From: Veillonella agrestimuris
GTDB lineage: Bacteria > Bacillota > Negativicutes > Veillonellales > Veillonellaceae
Direction of reading: 5' to 3'
Assembly: GCF_943193065.1 (NCBI RefSeq)
Contig: NZ_CALPCS010000010.1
Coordinates: 21,667 to 85,666 of the forward strand
Length of the DNA stretch: 64,000 bases
Below are positions 60,684 to 64,000 of this stretch, one piece after another. The notes beneath the pieces were generated by a model. It saw only the letters and a list, made by a program, of their open reading frames with translations, searched no databases and had not been told where the DNA came from. The translations under genes were made by a program, and so were the position numbers. Positions within the stretch are counted from its first letter, which is position 1; every line of letters begins with the position of its first letter.

Positions 60684-61184
60684 ATGAAACGAATTGGTAT
60701 TATTAGTGATACCCATGGTTATTTAGAAGATATTGATACTGTATTGGCTGCTACGGCTGATGCGGATATTCATATGTGGCTCCACGCTGGGGATCTTGGT
60801 GACGATGCTCGCTATATGCAGGCACATACGGATGTGCCAGTCTATGCGGTGCGGGGGAACAATGACCGAGTGCAGCCCTTGGAGCCGAGAGAACAGTTAA
60901 TTCCTTTGGAAGAAACATATATTTACATGACCCATGGTCATGAGGTATCATATTATAATCGAATACAAGAATTACTTCATATAGGCAAATCTATGGGGGC
61001 GCGCTTAATCGTAGCTGGACATAGTCATTACCACGGTGAGCATCGTCAAGGTGATGCTCTATTTGTCAATCCCGGTAGCATTGCATTGCCTCGCGATCAT
61101 TCGGGTGGCACTTTTGCTATTGTCACGTATGATGAAGGAGACTTTTCCGTAGAATTTGTTTATAAACAAGATATACAAATGTAA
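60684..61184 (+). CDS. YfcE/MJ0936-type metallophosphoesterase
   Basis: A 166-residue phosphodiesterase. Metal motifs are S-D-T-H-G near 8-12, H-A-G-D-L-G-D near 34-40, R-G-N-N-D near 58, and G-H-S-H-Y-H near 113-118. It hydrolyses phosphodiester substrates of unknown identity. It is the third gene of the rph operon, a common arrangement in Firmicutes. Confidence 0.9.
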   Translation: MKRIGIISDTHGYLEDIDTVLAATADADIHMWLHAGDLGDDARYMQAHTDVPVYAVRGNNDRVQPLEPREQLIPLEETYIYMTHGHEVSYYNRIQELLHIGKSMGARLIVAGHSHYHGEHRQGDALFVNPGSIALPRDHSGGTFAIVTYDEGDFSVEFVYKQDIQM

Positions 61185-61284
61185 GTACATACTATAACTG
61201 TTATGGGCTATAGTTCAGGTGTGAACGTTGAGATTTGCTGCATTCTAGTATAACTGCAAATCGATAGATAGAAAGGGTTGTAAC

Positions 61285-62067
61285 ATGGAAACACCGGTTA
61301 AAGCGAAACCAAAAATGAAATTATATGGATTTAATAATCTCACGAAAACGTTAAGTTTTAATATTTATGATGTCTGTTATACCCGTACAGAAGAAGAAAA
61401 GCGCCAATATATTGAATATATTGATGATGTATATAATGCAGATCGATTGACTGCTATTTTAACAGAAGTATCCCATATTATTGGGGCCAATATTTTGAAC
61501 GTTGCTAAACAAGACTATGATCCGCAAGGGGCGTCTGTAACGATTTTGATTTCCGAAGAAGAAATTGAAAAAGAAGATGTAGTTATGCACCTTGATAAAT
61601 CTCATTTAACGGTCCATACATATCCTGAATACCATCCTGATAAAGGGGTTAGCACATTCCGAGCAGACATTGAAGTATCTACATGTGGTGAAATTTCTCC
61701 GTTAAATGCATTGAACTACTTAATTAATAATTTTGATTCCGATATCCTTACATTGGATTATCATGTACGAGGTTTTACGCGCGATATATCGGGTAAAAAA
61801 ATCTATATGGATCACCGTATTAACTCCATCCAGAATTACATCAATGCGAAAACACGTAATTTGTACAATATGATTGATGTGAATGTGTATCAAGAAAATA
61901 TTTTCCATACCAAAATGATGCTTAAAGAATTTGATTTAGACAATTACTTATTCGGCATTACTGAAAGTGAATTAAGTGAAAAAGAAGTTAAACAAATTAA
62001 GCAACAATTAAAACAAGAGATGATGGAAATTTTCTATGGCCGTAACTTGCCATCTGTGAAAGTGTAA
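61285..62067 (+). CDS. speD: S-adenosylmethionine decarboxylase proenzyme (E. coli type)
   Basis: A 260-residue pyruvoyl enzyme for spermidine synthesis. The self-cleavage site lies in [12 protein letters not shown], with Ser106 becoming the pyruvoyl group; length and motif match the longer class of the E. coli type. No speE lies next to it. It has its own terminator. Confidence 0.92.
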   Translation: METPVKAKPKMKLYGFNNLTKTLSFNIYDVCYTRTEEEKRQYIEYIDDVYNADRLTAILTEVSHIIGANILNVAKQDYDPQGASVTILISEEEIEKEDVVMHLDKSHLTVHTYPEYHPDKGVSTFRADIEVSTCGEISPLNALNYLINNFDSDILTLDYHVRGFTRDISGKKIYMDHRINSIQNYINAKTRNLYNMIDVNVYQENIFHTKMMLKEFDLDNYLFGITESELSEKEVKQIKQQLKQEMMEIFYGRNLPSVKV

Positions 62068-62074
62068 TAGAAAG

Positions 62075-62110
62075 AACCGATGCTACTCTATGGTATCGGT
62101 TTTTTTTTTT
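62075..62110 (+). terminator. intrinsic terminator after speD
   Basis: AACCGAT / ATCGGTT with an 11-base T run. Confidence 0.9.
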
Positions 62111-62230
62111 GTTTAGGTATATCGAAAATTATTGAATTATAGTTTTGGATTCTGTATAATAAAATTATAGTTGATATTTATTAATATCCATTCAACATAA
62201 TTGACTGTTTGTCTAAAAGGAGAAAAAATA

Positions 62231-63439
62231 ATGGACATCCGTGAAGAAGCAGTACAGAAAAAACGTGAATTAAAAGGTTTCTTAACTGTAGGAACTAAAT
62301 ATGAATTAAATGACGCTCATGACTTATCCGTGGCGTATACACCAGGTGTAGCTGAGCCATGTCTTCGTATTAAAGATAATGAAGCAGAATCATTCGAATT
62401 GACTTGCCGTTCTAACATGGTGGCGGTAGTATCTGACGGTACTCGTGTACTTGGTTTAGGCGATATCGGCGCGGCTGCTGCATTACCTGTAATGGAAGGT
62501 AAATCGTTATTGTTTAAAAAATTCGGCAATGTAGACTGCGTTCCATTAGTAGTAGATACAAAAGATGCAGATACATTGATTAACACAGTTAAATTGTTGC
62601 AAAAAAACTTTGCTGGCATTAACTTAGAAGATATTTCCAGCCCTAAATGCTATGACATCGAAAACCGATTAAAAGAAGAATTGGAAATCCCTGTATTCCA
62701 TGATGATCAACATGGCACAGCTATCGCTTGTTTAGCTGGTGTTAAAGGGGCTCTTCGTTTGGTGAAAAAGGATTTAGCTACTGCTAAAATCGTCGTAAAT
62801 GGAGCTGGTGCAGCAGGTGCTAATATCGCTCGTTTGTTATACCTTGCAGGTGCTCGTAACATTACTGTACTTGTATCTTCTGGCGTATTGCACAAAGATT
62901 ACAAACGCCTTGATTCTTTACAAGCAGAATTGATCGATATGCTTAATTTAGAAGAGAAACATGGCGATTTAGCTGAAAATGCTAAAGGTGCTGATATCCT
63001 TCTTGGCGTATCTGCAGCAGGTGCTTTCACAAAAGATATTCTTGAGAATTTAGCTGATGATGCTATCGTATTTGCTATGGCAAACCCAAATCCAGAAGCT
63101 ACTTATGCAGATATGAAAGCAGCTGGTGTACGCATTGCTGGTACTGGTCGTTCTGATGCGCCAAACCAAATTAATAATGTAGCTGTATTCCCAGGCATTT
63201 TCCGCGGTGCTATTGATGTTCGTGCCTCTCAAATTACTGATGCTATGAAATTAGCTGCTGCTGATGCGATTGCATCTTTGATTCCAGATAGCGAATTAAC
63301 AGAAGAAAATATTATGCCTACCGTATTTGATCCTCGTGTAGCACCTGCAGTGGCGAAAGCTGTAGCAGAAGTTGCTGTTAAAGAAGGTATTGCTAAACAA
63401 CCAAAAGTTGTAGAAGATGGTACTTACGAAGGTTATTAA
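62231..63439 (+). CDS. malic enzyme (NAD(P)-dependent, short type)
   Basis: A 402-residue malic enzyme converting malate to pyruvate and CO2. I start at ATG 62231 with AAAAGGAG at 62216-62223, rather than at the in-frame start at 62201. Marks are Y-T-P-G-V-A-E-P near 37-44, the D-D-Q-H-G-T-A metal segment near 158-164 and the V-N-G-A-G-A-A-G-A-N nucleotide fold near 188-197. It feeds the malate/pyruvate branch of lactate metabolism with the carboxyltransferase at 16966. Confidence 0.92.
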   Translation: MDIREEAVQKKRELKGFLTVGTKYELNDAHDLSVAYTPGVAEPCLRIKDNEAESFELTCRSNMVAVVSDGTRVLGLGDIGAAAALPVMEGKSLLFKKFGNVDCVPLVVDTKDADTLINTVKLLQKNFAGINLEDISSPKCYDIENRLKEELEIPVFHDDQHGTAIACLAGVKGALRLVKKDLATAKIVVNGAGAAGANIARLLYLAGARNITVLVSSGVLHKDYKRLDSLQAELIDMLNLEEKHGDLAENAKGADILLGVSAAGAFTKDILENLADDAIVFAMANPNPEATYADMKAAGVRIAGTGRSDAPNQINNVAVFPGIFRGAIDVRASQITDAMKLAAADAIASLIPDSELTEENIMPTVFDPRVAPAVAKAVAEVAVKEGIAKQPKVVEDGTYEGY

Positions 63440-63507
63440 TAGTTAAGTAAATATATGAAATAAGATGTTAAACGTAATTGTGTTTACCATTAAGATTTTC
63501 TACCATG

Positions 63508-63545
63508 AGACTGCAGAGCCCTTAATAGGGCACTGCAGTCTTTAT
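63508..63545 (+). terminator. intrinsic terminator after malic enzyme gene
   Basis: AGACTGCAG-A-GCCCT-TAAT-AGGGC-A-CTGCAGTCT with a T3 run: a 14-bp stem with one A-A mismatch. Confidence 0.9.
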
Positions 63546-63682
63546 TTATAAGAAGAGGTGTGAAAAAACTATAAAATTTTGATGAAATACTAAAAAACAC
63601 TTGCCAGTCCATAATGGCAATGATATAATAATTTTCGTTACAGAACATGTTAAAAGTAACATGGTAGCTGTAAGAGTTGTGG

Positions 63683-63711
63683 TTGACATCAACTACCGTA
63701 TTTGCTATAAT
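63683..63711 (+). promoter_or_regulatory. consensus promoter of the tRNA-Pro/tRNA-Gly unit
   Basis: TTGACA (63683-63688), 17-base spacer, TATAAT (63706-63711) with an upstream TG, matching consensus at every position. Strong promoters of this kind are typical of stable RNA genes. Confidence 0.9.
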
Positions 63712-63729
63712 AGCAGATGTCGATGATAT

Positions 63730-63806
63730 CGGGGCATAGCGCAGTTTGGTAGCGCACCTGGCTTGGGACCAGGGGGTCGCAGGTTCGAATCCTGCTGCTC
63801 CGACCA
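63730..63806 (+). tRNA. tRNA-Pro (anticodon TGG)
   Basis: A 77-base tRNA with CGGGGCA/TGCTCCG acceptor arms, anticodon loop CTTGGGA (anticodon TGG at 63764-63766), T loop TTCGAAT and encoded CCA. Confidence 0.95.
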
Positions 63807-63815
63807 TTTTTATTT

Positions 63816-63889
63816 GCGGGTGTAGCTCAATGGTAGAGCCCCAGCCTTCCAAGCTGGTTGCGAGGGTTCGATTCCCTTCACCCGCTCCA
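63816..63889 (+). tRNA. tRNA-Gly (anticodon TCC)
   Basis: A 74-base tRNA with GCGGGTG/CACCCGC acceptor arms, anticodon loop CTTCCAA (anticodon TCC at 63848-63850), T loop TTCGATT and encoded CCA, 9 bases after tRNA-Pro. Confidence 0.95.
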
Positions 63890-63976
63890 TTATTACACTG
63901 TATAGACTTGTTCTATATAGTCTTTTTTTGGCTCTCTGTCAAATGTTGGGGTGCTTATCCCTAATCATTTGTTTGG

Positions 63977-64000
63977 CACCAATCACTTATGTGGTTGGTG
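63977..64000 (+). terminator. hairpin at the right edge, possible terminator
   Basis: CACCAATCAC / GTGGTTGGTG with a TTAT loop. The window ends here, so a following T run cannot be checked. Confidence 0.4.

Noticed and set aside
63490..63852. 120-residue minus-strand frame containing G-A-A-G-F-E-P-A-T
   Set aside because: It is the antisense of tRNA-Pro and the malic enzyme terminator; a well-known artefact.

Overview
The bulk of this window reads as the chromosome of a Veillonella-like Negativicute. This rests on recognising the gene set and style: an oxaloacetate/pyruvate carboxyltransferase subunit, malic enzyme, a family 9 (LPS-type) glycosyltransferase in an otherwise Firmicute-like background, TatA, MetQ/MetNI, SpeD and RidA next to a UPF0597 cysteine desulfidase. 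The genus is my inference and is not proven here. Most chromosomal genes sit in short operons ended by clear intrinsic terminators.

Region 1 (1-7.1 kb) looks like the end of a horizontally acquired conjugative or mobilisable element of streptococcal/Tn916-like style. On the minus strand it has an FtsK-like ATPase running off the left edge, a small conserved element protein and a sigma-like HTH protein. On the plus strand it has a cargo operon: two uncharacterised proteins that share a short K-I-Y-N-I-E-H peptide, then a restriction-methylation protein whose specificity half lies in the -1 frame behind an A7 tract. The tract is a correctly phased A-AAA-AAA slip site, so a single fused R-M-S polypeptide of about 1077 residues may be made. 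A strong terminator at 7107-7136 closes the operon.

Region 2 (7.4-33.7 kb) is ordinary chromosome. It holds an arginase-fold protein, a crotonase, the pgl-tatA-HMA operon, a cell-envelope operon (deacetylase, phosphodiester glycosidase, anchored protein), a heptosyltransferase-like enzyme, the carboxyltransferase, HtrA and a PadR/DUF1700 operon. It continues with pyrFE, a nucleoside-salvage cluster (deoC, pdp and a cdd broken by an internal deletion), metQ, menA, two secreted paralogue-like proteins and ridA-cyuA. It ends with an LTA-synthase-like gene cut by one in-frame amber codon.

Region 3 (33.8-42.87 kb) is an integrated element inserted at the 3' end of a tRNA-Ser(CGA) gene. Its order is integrase, CI-like repressor | Cro-like, Bro-N antirepressor, small HTH and small proteins, primase-like protein, D5/P4-type helicase. 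Then come about 1 kb of non-coding DNA with paired TGTTAC iterons flanking an AT-rich stretch, a 28-bp perfect palindrome, one unknown gene, tandem terminators and a RelBE-like toxin-antitoxin pair. No capsid, tail or lysis genes are visible. The layout resembles a phage-inducible chromosomal island (phage satellite) or a plasmid-like integrated element.

Region 4 (42.9-64 kb) returns to chromosome: tadA (overlapping the tRNA-Ser gene), a TRIC/UPF0126 channel, DUF4127 and acyltransferase genes, D-amino acid transaminase, metNI, a TrpR-like regulator, TauE permease and an SDR. It continues with a thioesterase-murI-F420-ligase-like operon, a hydantoinase-like/HDAC-like pair, rph-rdgB-yfcE-like genes, speD and malic enzyme, then tRNA-Pro(TGG) and tRNA-Gly(TCC) behind a consensus promoter.
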